A DNA stretch of 64,000 nucleotides, from assembly GCA_023150275.1 (NCBI GenBank), contig JAKLLG010000009.1:1-64000 (forward strand), in the 5' to 3' direction. The notes under the pieces are model-generated. The model made no database searches and was not told the origin of the DNA. It was given only the letters and a program-made list of their open reading frames with translations. The number at the start of each line of letters is the position of its first letter. Position 1 is the first letter of the stretch. Source of the stretch: Rhodocyclaceae bacterium (lineage in GTDB: Bacteria > Pseudomonadota > Gammaproteobacteria > Burkholderiales > Rhodocyclaceae). Positions 54,985-64,000 of the stretch are shown in pieces. The position numbers and the translations under genes were made by a program.

Positions 54985-55012
54985 AAAAAAAAGGGTGCGT
55001 CGCAACGCACCC
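54985..55012 (-). terminator. Strong intrinsic terminator upstream of ccoN
   Basis: GGGTGCGT (54993-55000), loop CGCA, ACGCACCC (55005-55012); the minus-strand RNA then has eight U residues (54985-54992). It is 105 bases after the ccoS stop, too far to be only the ccoIS terminator, although it would stop that transcript too. Confidence 0.92.
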
Positions 55013-55072
55013 CAACCCCAACAGAGAAACGAACTGGTTCCGCACTCAAGAAACACTATGCCGAACCAACTG
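54985..55072 (-). ncRNA. Candidate FNR-activated small RNA between ccoS and ccoN
   Basis: A start near 55072 is predicted from the FNR box at 55107-55120 with a CAGAAT -10 at the correct spacing. The transcript would end at a strong terminator: GGGTGCGT/ACGCACCC (54993-55012) with U8. It would be about 88 bases long. Its 5' part folds TGGTTC with GAACCA (plus three further pairs past a mismatch), followed by a U/C-rich single-stranded linker (TTCGTTTCTCTGTT) and the terminator hairpin. This layout, hairpin-linker-terminator, resembles Hfq-dependent RNAs such as FnrS and AniS. No homology is claimed. Confidence 0.55.
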
Positions 55073-55106
55073 CTGCGCATTCTGCCGTGAGCGCACTGGA
55101 TCATCT

Positions 55107-55120
55107 TTGATGCAGATCAA
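55107..55120. promoter_or_regulatory. Perfect FNR box at the ccoS stop codon
   Basis: TTGAT-GCAG-ATCAA, matching the FNR consensus at every position and overlapping the ccoS TGA. On the minus strand CAGAAT lies 23-28 bases past the box, exactly a class II geometry (box centred at -41.5), pointing at the stretch before ccoN rather than at ccoS itself. Confidence 0.85.
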
Positions 55121-55323
55121 TCGCCACCTGCCGCATCGCGCTTCGTCTGCGCGTTTGCAGCAACATCCTCTTCCGGGAGCGGCCGGTCGTCGTCCATCAG
55201 GATGCGGTAGGCCGGTCCTTCGAGGTCGTCGAATTGCCCGCTCTTCACCGACCACCAGAACGCAACGCCGATCAGGAAGACGAGCACGACCGAGAGCGGG
55301 ATGAGCAGGTACAGGCTTTCCAT
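55117..55323 (-). CDS. ccoS: cbb3 oxidase maturation protein CcoS
   Basis: 68 residues from ATG 55323, which overlaps the ccoI TGA by one base. One helix ([20 protein letters not shown] by parts), then AFWWSVKSGQFDDLEGPAYRILMDDD by parts, the CcoS signature. Required for cofactor insertion into the cbb3 oxidase. Confidence 0.94.
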   Translation of the reverse strand: MESLYLLIPLSVVLVFLIGVAFWWSVKSGQFDDLEGPAYRILMDDDRPLPEEDVAANAQTKRDAAGGD

Positions 55324-57761
55324 CAATGCCCCTGCCGCTGCAGACGCAGCGAGTTGAGAACGACCAGCAATGAACTGCCGGACATGCCAATGCCTGCCAT
55401 CCACGGTGTAATGAATCCGAACATCGCGAGCGGCAGCGCAACAAAATTGTAGACGAAGGACCAGACCAGATTCTGACGAATGACGTGCAATGCACGCCGC
55501 GCAATGAACAGTCCGTCGCGCAGCGGTTCCAGCGATTCCGCAAGCAACACGAAATCCGCCTGCGTGCGCGCCAGCGCCGCTCCCCCGCCCATCGCCACCG
55601 AAACGTGGGCCTGTGCAAGCACCGGTGCATCATTCACGCCGTCACCAACCATGGCGACAAGTTGTCCCCGCGCCTGCAAGTGCTGGACGAAGGCATGCTT
55701 GCCCTGCGGCGACATGCCCGCCCGAACGTCGTCGATACCCAGTTCGCGAGCGATCCGCCGTGCGACGCCGGGTGAATCCCCGGTCAGCAACGAAACGGCA
55801 CAGCCAGCCGCCTTGAGCTGTCCGATCAGGTCTGCCGCCTCCGGCCGCGCCTCATCCCCGAGCCGGAACAGCGCCAGCCATCCTGATTCGTCGGCCAGCG
55901 CGATGACCGTGTCCTCACTGGCAAGCAGCGGATCCGCATCTACCGGCAGCGGGACACCATGCAACTCGGCGACCCATTCGGGACGACCGAGGCGGAGTTC
56001 GCGCTCAGTGAACGTTCCGGCGACACCGCTGCCGGCGATACTGCGTACGGACGACACGACAGGCAGCGTGGGAGCGGCGTCGCGCAATGCCGCGGCAAGC
56101 GGATGTTCCGACGACTGTTCGAGCGCAGCGGCGAGACTGACGCAGGCGTCCTCATCCTGCGCGCCCAGGGGCAGGATTTCGAGCAGACGCATCCGCCCGG
56201 TGGTGAGCGTGCCGGTCTTGTCGAAAACAAAATGGTTAGCCTTCGCCAGTGCTTCGACACCGTGCCCACGGGTGACCAGCAACCCCACTCGCGCCAACGC
56301 ACCGCTGGCAACGGTGAGCGCCACCGGCGTGGCGAGCGACAACGCGCAGGGGCACGTCACGACCAGCACGGAAACGGTGATCCACAGGGCCCGCTCCGCA
56401 TCTATCTGCCACCAGATCACGGCAACGAGCGCGGCAACAACAAGCAAGGCGGCGACAAAACGGGCCGCGATTCGATCGGCCATCTCGACGATGCGCGGCC
56501 GTTCCGTGGCCGCGCGCTCCATGAGGCGCACGATCGCGGACAGGCGGGTCTCCTCACCGACCGCCTCGACGCGAACCACCAATGGGCTTTCGTTGTTCAT
56601 TGCGCCGCCGGTGAGGCGATCACCGACACGCTTTGCCACCGGCCGACTCTCGCCGGTGAGCAGCGCCTCATCGACACTGCTCGCTCCCTCGATCACCCGG
56701 CCGTCGGCAGGGATCGCCTCACCGGGTTTGACGAGCACCACATCGCCGGGACGCAGGTCAGCGACTACCACCTGTTCGGGGCGCTGTTGTCCAGGGTAGG
56801 CCGCCAGTCGCCAGGCGACGGCTGGCATCAGCTTTGCAAGCGCTTCGGTGATGCTCACGGCTCGCTGCCGGGCGCGCATTTCCAGATAGCGCCCGCCGAG
56901 CAGAAAGAATACGAACATCGTCACCGAGTCGAAATACACCTCCCCGGACGACGTCAGCGTGGCCCACACGCTGGCGAGGAACGCCGCGCCGACGCCGAGC
57001 GCGACCGGCACATCCATGCCGACGCGGCGCAGACGCAAATCGCGCAGCGCGTTGCGGAAGAAAGGCGCCGACGAGTAGGCAACGACCGGCACGGTAAGCG
57101 CAAGGCTCGCCCAGCGCAGCAGCGATTCGATGGCTGGCGTCATCTCGCCATCGCCGGCAAGATAGACCGGAACCGCATACATCATCACCTGCATCATGCC
57201 GAAGCCGGCTACGAACAGGCGCCACAGGGCGCTGCGCTGCTCCTGCCGCGCGAGCGTTTCGCTGCGCTCGGCATCGTACGGGTGCGCACGGTAACCGATG
57301 GCGGCGATCGCCGCCAGAATATCGGAAAGATGAATCCGCGACTCATCCCAGCGCACGCGCGCACGGCGCGTGGCGTAATTGATATCGACACCGGTAACGC
57401 CCGACAGCCGTGCCACATGCTGCTCGTTGAGCCAGATGCAGGCGGCGCAGGTGATGCCCTCGAGTATCAGCGATGCCTCGCGTTCATGTTCGCTCAGCGC
57501 ACGGACGAAACTCTTCTGGAATTCCGCGTGATCATAGAGCAGCAGGCTGCCGAGTTCATCGGGGATGGCGCCTCGCGGCGAATCGGGGAGCGCATCGCGG
57601 TTGCGGTAGTAGTCGTCGAGCCCGCTGGCAACAATTGCCTGCGCCACCGCCTGGCAACCGGCACAGCACATCGACCGATCCTGCCCGTCGATGCGCACGC
57701 GATAGTTCGCACCGTTTGGAACCGTCTGTCCGCAGTGATAGCAGTCGCCGCTCATCGTCAT
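55323..57761 (-). CDS. ccoI: Copper-translocating P-type ATPase CcoI (FixI)
   Basis: 812 residues. N-terminal metal-binding cysteines ([17 protein letters not shown]) precede an HMA domain ([14 protein letters not shown]). Then come eight helices with the CPC ion site ([18 protein letters not shown]), phosphorylation site [13 protein letters not shown]-like loop LLTGESRPV and [15 protein letters not shown]. Exports copper for cbb3 oxidase assembly. Two ATGs (57761 and 57755) are possible. A terminator-like hairpin sits just 14 bases upstream. Confidence 0.96.
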   Translation of the reverse strand: MTMSGDCYHCGQTVPNGANYRVRIDGQDRSMCCAGCQAVAQAIVASGLDDYYRNRDALPDSPRGAIPDELGSLLLYDHAEFQKSFVRALSEHEREASLILEGITCAACIWLNEQHVARLSGVTGVDINYATRRARVRWDESRIHLSDILAAIAAIGYRAHPYDAERSETLARQEQRSALWRLFVAGFGMMQVMMYAVPVYLAGDGEMTPAIESLLRWASLALTVPVVAYSSAPFFRNALRDLRLRRVGMDVPVALGVGAAFLASVWATLTSSGEVYFDSVTMFVFFLLGGRYLEMRARQRAVSITEALAKLMPAVAWRLAAYPGQQRPEQVVVADLRPGDVVLVKPGEAIPADGRVIEGASSVDEALLTGESRPVAKRVGDRLTGGAMNNESPLVVRVEAVGEETRLSAIVRLMERAATERPRIVEMADRIAARFVAALLVVAALVAVIWWQIDAERALWITVSVLVVTCPCALSLATPVALTVASGALARVGLLVTRGHGVEALAKANHFVFDKTGTLTTGRMRLLEILPLGAQDEDACVSLAAALEQSSEHPLAAALRDAAPTLPVVSSVRSIAGSGVAGTFTERELRLGRPEWVAELHGVPLPVDADPLLASEDTVIALADESGWLALFRLGDEARPEAADLIGQLKAAGCAVSLLTGDSPGVARRIARELGIDDVRAGMSPQGKHAFVQHLQARGQLVAMVGDGVNDAPVLAQAHVSVAMGGGAALARTQADFVLLAESLEPLRDGLFIARRALHVIRQNLVWSFVYNFVALPLAMFGFITPWMAGIGMSGSSLLVVLNSLRLQRQGH

Positions 57762-57770
57762 CCGAACCGG

Positions 57771-57806
57771 AAATAAAAAAGGCGCGAGGCCATTTCGCCC
57801 GCGCCT
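57771..57806 (-). terminator. Terminator of the SDR gene, immediately before ccoI
   Basis: AGGCGCG (57780-57786) and CGCGCCT (57800-57806) form a 7-bp GC stem around a 13-base loop. The minus-strand RNA then reads TTTTTTATTT. It is about 34 bases after the dehydrogenase stop and 10-14 bases before the ccoI ATG, so ccoI must be transcribed through it or from a start very close to its own ATG. Confidence 0.7.
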
Positions 57807-57839
57807 CCCCCGCGCCCAATCTTCGGGCCGGATTATAGA

Positions 57840-58613
57840 TTACTTGGGAGCCATGCGGATGGCGCCATCGAGGCGGATGACCTCGCCGTTGAGCATGGTG
57901 TTCTCGCAAATATGGCGAACCAGCGCCGCGTACTCGGCCGGCTTTCCGAGCCGCGATGGGAACGGCACCATCTTGCCCAGTGCATCCTGCACCTCGGGCG
58001 GCATGCCGAGCAGCATCGGAGTCTCGAAGATGCCCGGTGCGATAGTCATCACCCGAATGCCCGAGCGTGCGAGTTCGCGCGCAATCGGCAGGGTCATGGC
58101 AACAACGCCTCCCTTCGAGGCTGCATAGGCCGTCTGACCGATCTGCCCATCAAATGCCGCAACGGAGGCTGTGCTCACGATGACCCCGCGCTCGCCCGCC
58201 TCATTCGGCGCATTGCGGCTCATGGCATCGGCGGCGAGGCGGATCATGTTGAAGGTGCCAACGAGGTTCACGTTGATCACCTTCTGGAAAGTCGCAAGCC
58301 GGTGAATCGCGTTGTCCTTGCCGATCACTTTCTCGGCGGGCGCAATCCCGGCGCAGTTGATCAGACCATTGAGCCCACCAAAGCCGCTCACCGCGGCGTC
58401 GATCGCTGCCTTTGCGCTTTCTTCATTGGACACATCGGTTTCGACGAAGCACGCCTGCGCGGTTCCCAATTCACGCGCCAGGGCTTCACCAGCTTCGCGT
58501 TGCAAGTCGGCAAGCACGACACGCCCGCCCGCCTCGACAATCATTCGCGCTGTCCCGGCGCCAAGGCCGGAAGCGCCGCCGGTGACTACGAATACACCGT
58601 TCTCGATCTTCAT
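57840..58613 (-). CDS. Short-chain dehydrogenase, type II 3-hydroxyacyl-CoA dehydrogenase-like
   Basis: 257 residues. NAD-binding [20 protein letters not shown], acidic VVLADLQ after beta-2, NCAGIAPA, and the catalytic Ser-Tyr-Lys: [25 protein letters not shown] by parts. The C-terminal substrate region [20 protein letters not shown] matches 17-beta-HSD10/2-methyl-3-hydroxybutyryl-CoA dehydrogenase type enzymes of fatty-acid and isoleucine breakdown. The exact substrate is an inference. Confidence 0.88.
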   Translation of the reverse strand: MKIENGVFVVTGGASGLGAGTARMIVEAGGRVVLADLQREAGEALARELGTAQACFVETDVSNEESAKAAIDAAVSGFGGLNGLINCAGIAPAEKVIGKDNAIHRLATFQKVINVNLVGTFNMIRLAADAMSRNAPNEAGERGVIVSTASVAAFDGQIGQTAYAASKGGVVAMTLPIARELARSGIRVMTIAPGIFETPMLLGMPPEVQDALGKMVPFPSRLGKPAEYAALVRHICENTMLNGEVIRLDGAIRMAPK

Positions 58614-58695
58614 TGTTCTCTCCCACAGATCACCAATCAGGCGATGGAGGATGATAACACGACCACACGGTACCGTATGGAAAGATCGGGAAATG

Positions 58696-58731
58696 ACAAG
58701 GCCCGTCCGAGAATTTCCCGACGGGCCTTGT
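58696..58731 (-). terminator. Hairpin after tRNA-Thr
   Basis: ACAAGGCCCGTC (58696-58707) and GACGGGCCTTGT (58720-58731) form a perfect 12-bp stem 7 bases after the tRNA 3' end. The following bases on the minus strand (CATTT) contain few T residues, so termination efficiency is uncertain. Confidence 0.65.
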
Positions 58732-58738
58732 GGCAGTC

Positions 58739-58814
<76 letters not shown>

Positions 58815-58886
58815 GACGCGGGGCGCATTATATCGAAAATCCTCAGATACCCAAACACTAACGGCAACGGCAGCCTGCAATCAACT

Positions 58887-59810
58887 TCAGCGCTGCAATT
58901 CAACCGGAAGAGGAAAAGAAACATTCTCCCGCAACCCGGCATCCTGACGCAGGGTGGCTAGACCCAAGCCACGCAAGCGCTCAATGACGGCATCCACGAG
59001 TACTTCCGGTGCCGACGCCCCGGCCGTGACACCGACACGCTGTTTACCGGTAAACCACGTCGGATCTATTTCGGATGCGTGGTCAACCATACGGGAGTCG
59101 ACCCCCCTCGCCGCTGCAACTTCGCGCAACCGGTTGGAATTCGAGCTGTTGGGGCTACCAACGACAATCACGAAGTCGCACTGTGCCGCCAATTCCTTGG
59201 TTGCCTCCTGCCGATTCTGCGTGGCATAGCAGATGTCATCCTTCTTCGGTCCCTGGATGCGAGGAAAGCGCTGGCGGAGTGCAGCGACGATTTCGGATGC
59301 ATCGTCGACCGAAAGTGTCGTCTGCGTTACGTATGCAAGCTTTGATTCATCGGAGACACGCAGTCGTCCGACATCGGCCGCGGTCTCCACGAGATACATC
59401 CCGCCAGACGACTGCCCGATGGTGCCTTCCACTTCGGGATGCCCTTTGTGGCCGATCATGACGATTTCACGGTCTTCTCGGCGCATCTTCCCGACTTCTA
59501 CATGCACTTTCGTCACTAGCGGACACGTTGCATCAAACACCTTCAGCCCCCGCTGGTCAGCTTCCTCGCGCACAGCTTTTGAAACACCATGCGCGCTGAA
59601 GATCACCGTCGCGCCACGCGGTACGTCGGCCAGATCCTCGACAAACACCGCCCCCTTTGCCCGCAGGTCATCGCAGACAAATTTGTTGTGCACGACCTCG
59701 TGACGCACATAGATTGGCGCACCAAATTTTTCCAGCGCGCGCTCGACGATGGCGATGGCGCGCTCAACGCCGGCGCAGAAACCGCGGGGATTGGCGAGAA
59801 TGACTTCCAT
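58887..59810 (-). CDS. ispH: 4-hydroxy-3-methylbut-2-enyl diphosphate reductase
   Basis: 307 residues. The three iron-sulfur ligands are Cys12 ([13 protein letters not shown]), the Cys in [12 protein letters not shown] and the Cys in [13 protein letters not shown]. Active-site HEVVHN and GHPEVEGT are present. Last step of the non-mevalonate isoprenoid pathway. Follows fkpB by 8 bases in the conserved lspA/fkpB/ispH order. Confidence 0.97.
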   Translation of the reverse strand: MEVILANPRGFCAGVERAIAIVERALEKFGAPIYVRHEVVHNKFVCDDLRAKGAVFVEDLADVPRGATVIFSAHGVSKAVREEADQRGLKVFDATCPLVTKVHVEVGKMRREDREIVMIGHKGHPEVEGTIGQSSGGMYLVETAADVGRLRVSDESKLAYVTQTTLSVDDASEIVAALRQRFPRIQGPKKDDICYATQNRQEATKELAAQCDFVIVVGSPNSSNSNRLREVAAARGVDSRMVDHASEIDPTWFTGKQRVGVTAGASAPEVLVDAVIERLRGLGLATLRQDAGLRENVSFPLPVELQR

Positions 59811-59818
59811 GAATGTCC

Positions 59819-60277
59819 TTAAAGGATGCCGATGATCTTCACTTCAAAGCGCACCGGTTGCCCGGCAAGCGGGTGATTGAAGTCGAATACGGCGGTGGTA
59901 TCGGTGAGTTCGCGCAGGAGTCCGGCGAGACCGCCGGGGGCACTGGGAACGGCGGCGCTGTCCGGCGCGGTGAATTCGACGAGCGAATTCACCTTGAGTT
60001 CCATGTCCGGCGGCAGCGCGCTGCGCGCAATGCGTTCGACAAGGCGCGGGTTGTGCTGGCCGAAGGCATCGTTGGCCTCCAGTTCAAACACATGATGCTC
60101 GCCGACGCCAAGCCCGAGCAGGCAGGCTTCGAGCGATGCCGCGAGTTGTCCGCCGCCCATCTGCAGCGTCGCCGGCGACATGTCGAAGGTGCTGACATGC
60201 TCGGTGCCGTCGAGGCCGCTCAAGCGGTAATGCAGAGTCAGGAAGCTGTCCGGCTGGACGGTTGCGGTTTCAGTCAT
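59819..60277 (-). CDS. fkpB: FKBP-type peptidyl-prolyl isomerase (SlpA/FkpB)
   Basis: 152 residues from ATG 60277: [25 protein letters not shown] by parts, [33 protein letters not shown] by parts, with the SlyD-like inserted flap. C-terminal [18 protein letters not shown]. Cytoplasmic proline isomerase/chaperone. Its start overlaps the molybdopterin-oxidoreductase stop by 8 bases. Confidence 0.94.
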   Translation of the reverse strand: MTETATVQPDSFLTLHYRLSGLDGTEHVSTFDMSPATLQMGGGQLAASLEACLLGLGVGEHHVFELEANDAFGQHNPRLVERIARSALPPDMELKVNSLVEFTAPDSAAVPSAPGGLAGLLRELTDTTAVFDFNHPLAGQPVRFEVKIIGIL

Positions 60278-60830
60278 TCGAGTAACGCTCCTCTTTCCAG
60301 GGATCGGCTTCGTTGTGGTAGCCACGCACTTCCCAGTAGCCTGGGCGGTCCTCGGCGTGAAACTCAATGCCGGTCAGCCATTTGGCGCTCTTCCAGCCAT
60401 AGCGCTTCGGCACCATGAGGCGCACCGGACCGCCATGGCCGTCGGCAAGCGGCGCGTCGGCGAAGGTGTGAGCGACCAGCACGTCGTCATCAAGCAGCGC
60501 CCCGGTCGGAAGGTTGGTCGTGTAGCCATCGGCGCCATGCAGCGTCACGTAAGCGCCCTGCGGTGCGGCGAGCACAATCACGTCGCGGGCGAGCACGCCC
60601 TCCCAGTCCATGTCCAGTTGCGACCAGGTGGTGACGCAGTGAAAGTCGAAGCGGGTTTTTCTTTGCGGCAACGCCAAGAGTGCCGGCCAATCGAGCACGA
60701 TCTCCCGGCCAACCAAGCCGAACAGGCGCAGTTGCCAGTTGTCGTGCGTCAGCCTCGGGCGAACGCCGAGATCGAGCACGGGAAAGTTATCGACAGTACG
60801 TTGTCCCGGCGGAACGCGTTCATGACTCAT
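60270..60830 (-). CDS. Sulfite-oxidase-like molybdopterin oxidoreductase (YuiH type)
   Basis: 186 residues of a single Moco domain: DNWQLRLFGLVGREIVLDWPAL by parts, FDFHCVTTWSQLDMDWEGV with the molybdenum-ligating Cys, VTLHGADGYTTNLP, VAHTFADAPLADGHGGPVRLMVPKRYGWKSAKW by parts. No signal peptide or haem domain, so it is a cytoplasmic member of the YuiH-like group with unknown substrate. It lies between lspA (4-base overlap) and fkpB (8-base overlap), so it is co-translated in the ileS-lspA-fkpB-ispH operon. Confidence 0.88.
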   Translation of the reverse strand: MSHERVPPGQRTVDNFPVLDLGVRPRLTHDNWQLRLFGLVGREIVLDWPALLALPQRKTRFDFHCVTTWSQLDMDWEGVLARDVIVLAAPQGAYVTLHGADGYTTNLPTGALLDDDVLVAHTFADAPLADGHGGPVRLMVPKRYGWKSAKWLTGIEFHAEDRPGYWEVRGYHNEADPWKEERYSND

Positions 60831-61318
60831 CGGGGGTCGCCTCCTCGCCGCGCTTTGACCGCGCCGGAGACAAATTGATCCCAGACCATCAGCACTGCAC
60901 CGACGGTGATTGCCGAATCAGCCACGTTGAAGGCCGGCCAGTAGAAGCCGGCAGCGTGCCATTGCACGAAATCGACGACGGCGCCGAAGCGGATGCGGTC
61001 TATGACGTTGCCCAGCGCACCGCCCATGATCAGCGCCAGGGCCAGCGAAAGCAGCTTCTGCCCGGCGTGGCTGCGCAGCATGAAGACGATCCAGCCGGAA
61101 ACGCCGAGCGCCAGCACCGTGAAGAACCAGCGCTGCCACCCTTCCTCGCTGGCGAGGAAGCTGAAGGCCGCCCCGCGGTTGAAGGTCAGTACCCAGTTCC
61201 AGAAGGGTGCGACGTAGATCGTTTCGCCGTAGGCGATGTTCGCCAGCACGATCTGCTTGCTGATCTGGTCGAGCACGATGACGACAGCCGCCAGCACATA
61301 CCAGCGGACCGCCGACAC
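60827..61318 (-). CDS. lspA: Lipoprotein signal peptidase (signal peptidase II)
   Basis: 163 residues from a GTG at 61318 (MSAVRWYVLAAVVIV), matching the usual length. Four helices and the catalytic Asp pair: GGALGNVIDRIRFGAVVDF and AFNVADSAITVGAVLM. Cleaves prolipoproteins after lipidation, such as the entericidin-like product in this window. A second GTG at 61330 is possible. It begins 4 bases after the ileS stop. Confidence 0.96.
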   Translation of the reverse strand: MSAVRWYVLAAVVIVLDQISKQIVLANIAYGETIYVAPFWNWVLTFNRGAAFSFLASEEGWQRWFFTVLALGVSGWIVFMLRSHAGQKLLSLALALIMGGALGNVIDRIRFGAVVDFVQWHAAGFYWPAFNVADSAITVGAVLMVWDQFVSGAVKARRGGDPR

Positions 61319-61322
61319 CCCG

Positions 61323-64000
61323 TCACGCACAGGCACGCGGATCGCCCTCGCCGTGCAGGTTGCTGACACAGCGGCCGCACAGATCCGGATGCTCGGCATT
61401 GGCACCGACATCCTCGCGCACATGCCAGCAGCGCTCGCACTTGGCGTGCGCCAGCGGCGTCGCCGTCACCTGCTCCGCGGCCGCCTTGACCACGTTCGCG
61501 GCAGAGACGATGAACACATACTTGAGATCGTCGCCGAGCGAAGCCAGCGCAGCGTACTTGTCGCCGTCGGCGGCGATCGTCACCGACGCCTGCAGCGGTG
61601 CGCCGATCTTGCCCTCGATGCGCAGATCTTCCAGCACCTTGGTCACGTCGCCGCGCACGGCGCGGATCAGCGCCCATTTGGCGAGCAGTTCCGATTCGCC
61701 ATCCTGCGCCGGCAGCGGCCGCCAGGTTTCCAGCATCACCGACTCGCCGCCCTTCGAAAATTCCTGCCAGGCCTCTTCGGCGGTGAAGGAGAGGATCGGC
61801 GCCATCAGCTTGAGGAAGGTGCCGGTGATGTGCCACAGAGCGCTCTGCGCCGAGCGGCGGGCGCGCGAATCGCCCTGCGTCGTGTACAGGCGATCCTTGA
61901 GGATGTCGAGGTAGAAACCGCCGAGATCTTCCGAGCAGAAGTTCTGCAGCGCCTGCACGACACGATGGAACTCGTAGCGACCGTAATCCGCCTCGGCATC
62001 GGCCTGCAGCTGGCGCGTCATGGCCAGCGCGTAGCGGTCGATCTCCAGCCACTCGGACACCGGCAGCAGATCCTTCGCGGCGTCGAAATCGGTCGCCGCA
62101 TTGGCGAGCAGGAAGCGCAGCGTATTGCGGATGCGGCGATAGGCTTCGGTCACACGCTTGAGGATCTCGTCCGAGATCGACAGCTCGCCCGAGTAGTCGG
62201 TCGCGGCCGTCCACAAGCGCAGGATGTCGGCGCCGAGCGTATCCGAGACCTTCTGCGGCGCGACGACATTGCCCTTCGACTTGGACATCTTCATGCCCTT
62301 GCCGTCGACGACGAAACCGTGCGTCAGCAGCGCCTTGTACGGCGCGCGGCCATCGATCGCGCAGCCGGTCAGCAGCGAGCTCTGGAACCAGCCGCGATGC
62401 TGGTCCGAACCTTCAAGATAGAGGTCCGCCGGGAACACGCACTGTTCGGCGTGCGAGCCGCGCATCACCGACAGGTGGGTCGTGCCTGAATCGAACCAGA
62501 CGTCGAGCGTGTCGCTCATCTTGCGGTACTGTGCCGCCTCGTCGCCGAGCAGTTCCTTCGCGTCGAGCGAGAACCAGCCTTCAATGCCCGTCTTTTCAAC
62601 GCGCTGGGCCACCTGTTCGATCAGTTCCGGCGTGCGCGGATGCAGCGCACCGGTTTCCTTGTGCAGGAAGAACGGAATCGGCACGCCCCAGTTGCGCTGG
62701 CGCGAAACGCACCAGTCCGGGCGGGTCTTCATCATCGCCTCCAGCCGCGCGCGGCCCCAGGCCGGGAAGAACTGCGTCTCGTCGACGGCACGCTCGGCGA
62801 CCCAGCGCAGCGTCGGCGCATTCTCGTCGCTCTTGTGCTCCATGCCGCCATGGAGCACCGCACGGTGCTCCATTCCAATAAACCACTGCGTCGTCGCGCG
62901 GAAGATGATCGGCGACTTGTGGCGCCAGCAGTGCGGGTAGCTGTGGCGAATCTTCTCGGCCTTGAGCAGCACGCCCCTGGCTTCCAGTTCCTGCAGCACC
63001 AGCGGGTTGGCTTCCCACACCGTCTTGCCGGCAATTTCGCCAACCGAGAGTGCCGGCACGTTGCCGAGGAACCTGCCGTCGTCGCCGACCGGGTTGGTCA
63101 CCGGCAGGCCGTACTTCTTGCCGACCACGTAGTCGTCCACGCCATGCGCCGGTGCGGTATGCACCTGGCCGGTACCGGCTTCGGTGGTGACATGCGTGCC
63201 GCAGATGACGGCCACTTCACGGTTCTGGAACGGATGACGCAGTAGCACCTGGTCGAGCGCCGCCCCCTTGCAGGTACCCACCACCGTGCCGTCCAGCTCG
63301 TAACGCTTGAGGCAGGACTCGGCCAGCTCACGGGCGAGGATCAGCGCGCCCTTCGCGGTCTCGACCAGGTCGTAGTCGAACTCCGGATGCACGCTCACCG
63401 CCTCGTTGGCCGGCAGCGTCCAGGGCGTCGTTGTCCAGATCACGGCAAAGGCCGGGCCACGCAGGTGCGTCAGGCCGAAAGCCTTGGCCACCTTCTCGGC
63501 ATGGTTCTCATGCACCGGGAAGGCGACATCGATTGCCGGCGAAGTCTTGTCCTCGTACTCCACCTCGGCCTCGGCCAGCGCCGAGCCGCAATCCAGACAC
63601 CAGTTCACCGGCTTCAGGCCCTGGTAGAGGTAACCCTTCTCGAGGATCTTGCCGACGGCACGAATCTCGTCGGCCTCGGTCTTGAACGCCATCGTCAGGT
63701 ACGGGTTGTCCCATTCGCCGAGCACGCCGAGGCGGATGAAATCCTTCTTCTGGCGCTCGACCTGCTCGGTCGCGAAGGCGCGGCACAGCTCGCGCACCTT
63801 GTCACCGGGGATGTTCTTGCCGTGCAGCTTCTCGATCTGGTGCTCGATCGGCAGGCCATGGCAATCCCAGCCCGGCACGTACGGGGCATCGAAGCCCGCC
63901 AGCGTGCGCGAGCGGACGATGATGTCCTTGAGGATCTTGTTCACCGCGTGGCCGATGTGGATGTCGCCGTTGGCGTAGGGCGGGCCGTCGTGCAGCACGA
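61323..64000 (-). CDS. ileS: Isoleucyl-tRNA synthetase, N terminus outside the window
   Basis: About 892 residues are visible and the gene runs off the right edge, so roughly 40-50 N-terminal residues are missing. Class I motifs HIGHAVNKI and [10 protein letters not shown]. Editing-domain motif [14 protein letters not shown]-terminal zinc finger [24 protein letters not shown] by parts. The first visible residues ([11 protein letters not shown]) match the catalytic core. Head of the ileS-lspA operon. Confidence 0.97.
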   Translation of the reverse strand, partial: VLHDGPPYANGDIHIGHAVNKILKDIIVRSRTLAGFDAPYVPGWDCHGLPIEHQIEKLHGKNIPGDKVRELCRAFATEQVERQKKDFIRLGVLGEWDNPYLTMAFKTEADEIRAVGKILEKGYLYQGLKPVNWCLDCGSALAEAEVEYEDKTSPAIDVAFPVHENHAEKVAKAFGLTHLRGPAFAVIWTTTPWTLPANEAVSVHPEFDYDLVETAKGALILARELAESCLKRYELDGTVVGTCKGAALDQVLLRHPFQNREVAVICGTHVTTEAGTGQVHTAPAHGVDDYVVGKKYGLPVTNPVGDDGRFLGNVPALSVGEIAGKTVWEANPLVLQELEARGVLLKAEKIRHSYPHCWRHKSPIIFRATTQWFIGMEHRAVLHGGMEHKSDENAPTLRWVAERAVDETQFFPAWGRARLEAMMKTRPDWCVSRQRNWGVPIPFFLHKETGALHPRTPELIEQVAQRVEKTGIEGWFSLDAKELLGDEAAQYRKMSDTLDVWFDSGTTHLSVMRGSHAEQCVFPADLYLEGSDQHRGWFQSSLLTGCAIDGRAPYKALLTHGFVVDGKGMKMSKSKGNVVAPQKVSDTLGADILRLWTAATDYSGELSISDEILKRVTEAYRRIRNTLRFLLANAATDFDAAKDLLPVSEWLEIDRYALAMTRQLQADAEADYGRYEFHRVVQALQNFCSEDLGGFYLDILKDRLYTTQGDSRARRSAQSALWHITGTFLKLMAPILSFTAEEAWQEFSKGGESVMLETWRPLPAQDGESELLAKWALIRAVRGDVTKVLEDLRIEGKIGAPLQASVTIAADGDKYAALASLGDDLKYVFIVSAANVVKAAAEQVTATPLAHAKCERCWHVREDVGANAEHPDLCGRCVSNLHGEGDPRACA

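Noticed and set aside
54922..55104. A 60-codon minus-strand frame in the ccoS-ccoN gap
   Set aside because: It runs straight through the strong terminator and has no ribosome-binding site; the stretch is better explained as a non-coding RNA.

Overview
This 64-kb window is GC-rich chromosomal DNA from a betaproteobacterium. That placement is inferred from the gene content and order: leuC-leuD-leuB-asd-fimV, trxA-rho-rpmE, ileS-lspA-fkpB-ispH, ccoNOQP-ccoGH, and a pilE/minor-pilin/pilY1 operon. A respiring member of the Rhodocyclales or a neighbouring order fits best, but the sequence does not fix a genus. Both ends are arbitrary: ileS is cut by the right edge, and nothing could be assigned at 1-143.

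Layout. About 0.2-10.9 kb is a minus-strand biosynthetic block running leftwards: chorismate synthase (aroC), a DUF465 protein, an MFS permease, the leucine genes leuC, leuD and leuB with two small extra genes among them, aspartate-semialdehyde dehydrogenase (asd) and the polar hub protein FimV. 11-19.6 kb is mixed: an orphan nucleotidyltransferase, an exported phytochelatin-synthase-like protease, a DsbA/FrnE-type oxidoreductase, acetolactate synthase ilvBN behind a valine-rich leader peptide and attenuator, an orphan gene, fadD and a CBS-domain protein. 19.7-32.3 kb is a type IV pilus operon, transcribed pilE-fimT-pilV-pilW-pilX-pilY1. It ends in a giant PilY1 of about 2,580 residues with a long cysteine-paired repeat region.

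32.3-38.6 kb encodes an AddAB-like helicase-nuclease pair. 38.6-49.4 kb holds housekeeping and storage genes: ferredoxin, a lytic transglycosylase, trxA, rho, rpmE, an ArnT-like glycosyltransferase, bacterioferritin, oligoribonuclease, an M48 protease, rsgA, a PHA-granule-associated protein, an acyl-CoA-binding protein and a wax ester synthase/DGAT. 49.4-57.8 kb is a complete cbb3 cytochrome oxidase locus: ccoNOQP, the assembly genes ccoG, ccoH, ccoI and ccoS, and two perfect FNR boxes. 57.8-64 kb contains a short-chain dehydrogenase, tRNA-Thr(CGT), ispH, fkpB, a small molybdopterin oxidoreductase, lspA and most of ileS.

How the genes work together. The block joins branched-chain amino acid synthesis (ilvBN and leuBCD), fatty-acid activation and storage (fadD, ACBP, WS/DGAT, PHA protein), oxygen-limited respiration (cbb3 under FNR control) and surface motility or adhesion (FimV, type IV pilus). 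The observations most worth following up are three. First, a candidate FNR-activated small RNA lies between ccoS and ccoN. Second, the cysteine-pair repeat region of PilY1 has about 56 cysteines in roughly 925 residues. Third, a Val-codon leader/attenuator precedes ilvB. All functional calls are by reading motifs and family resemblance; no database search was run.
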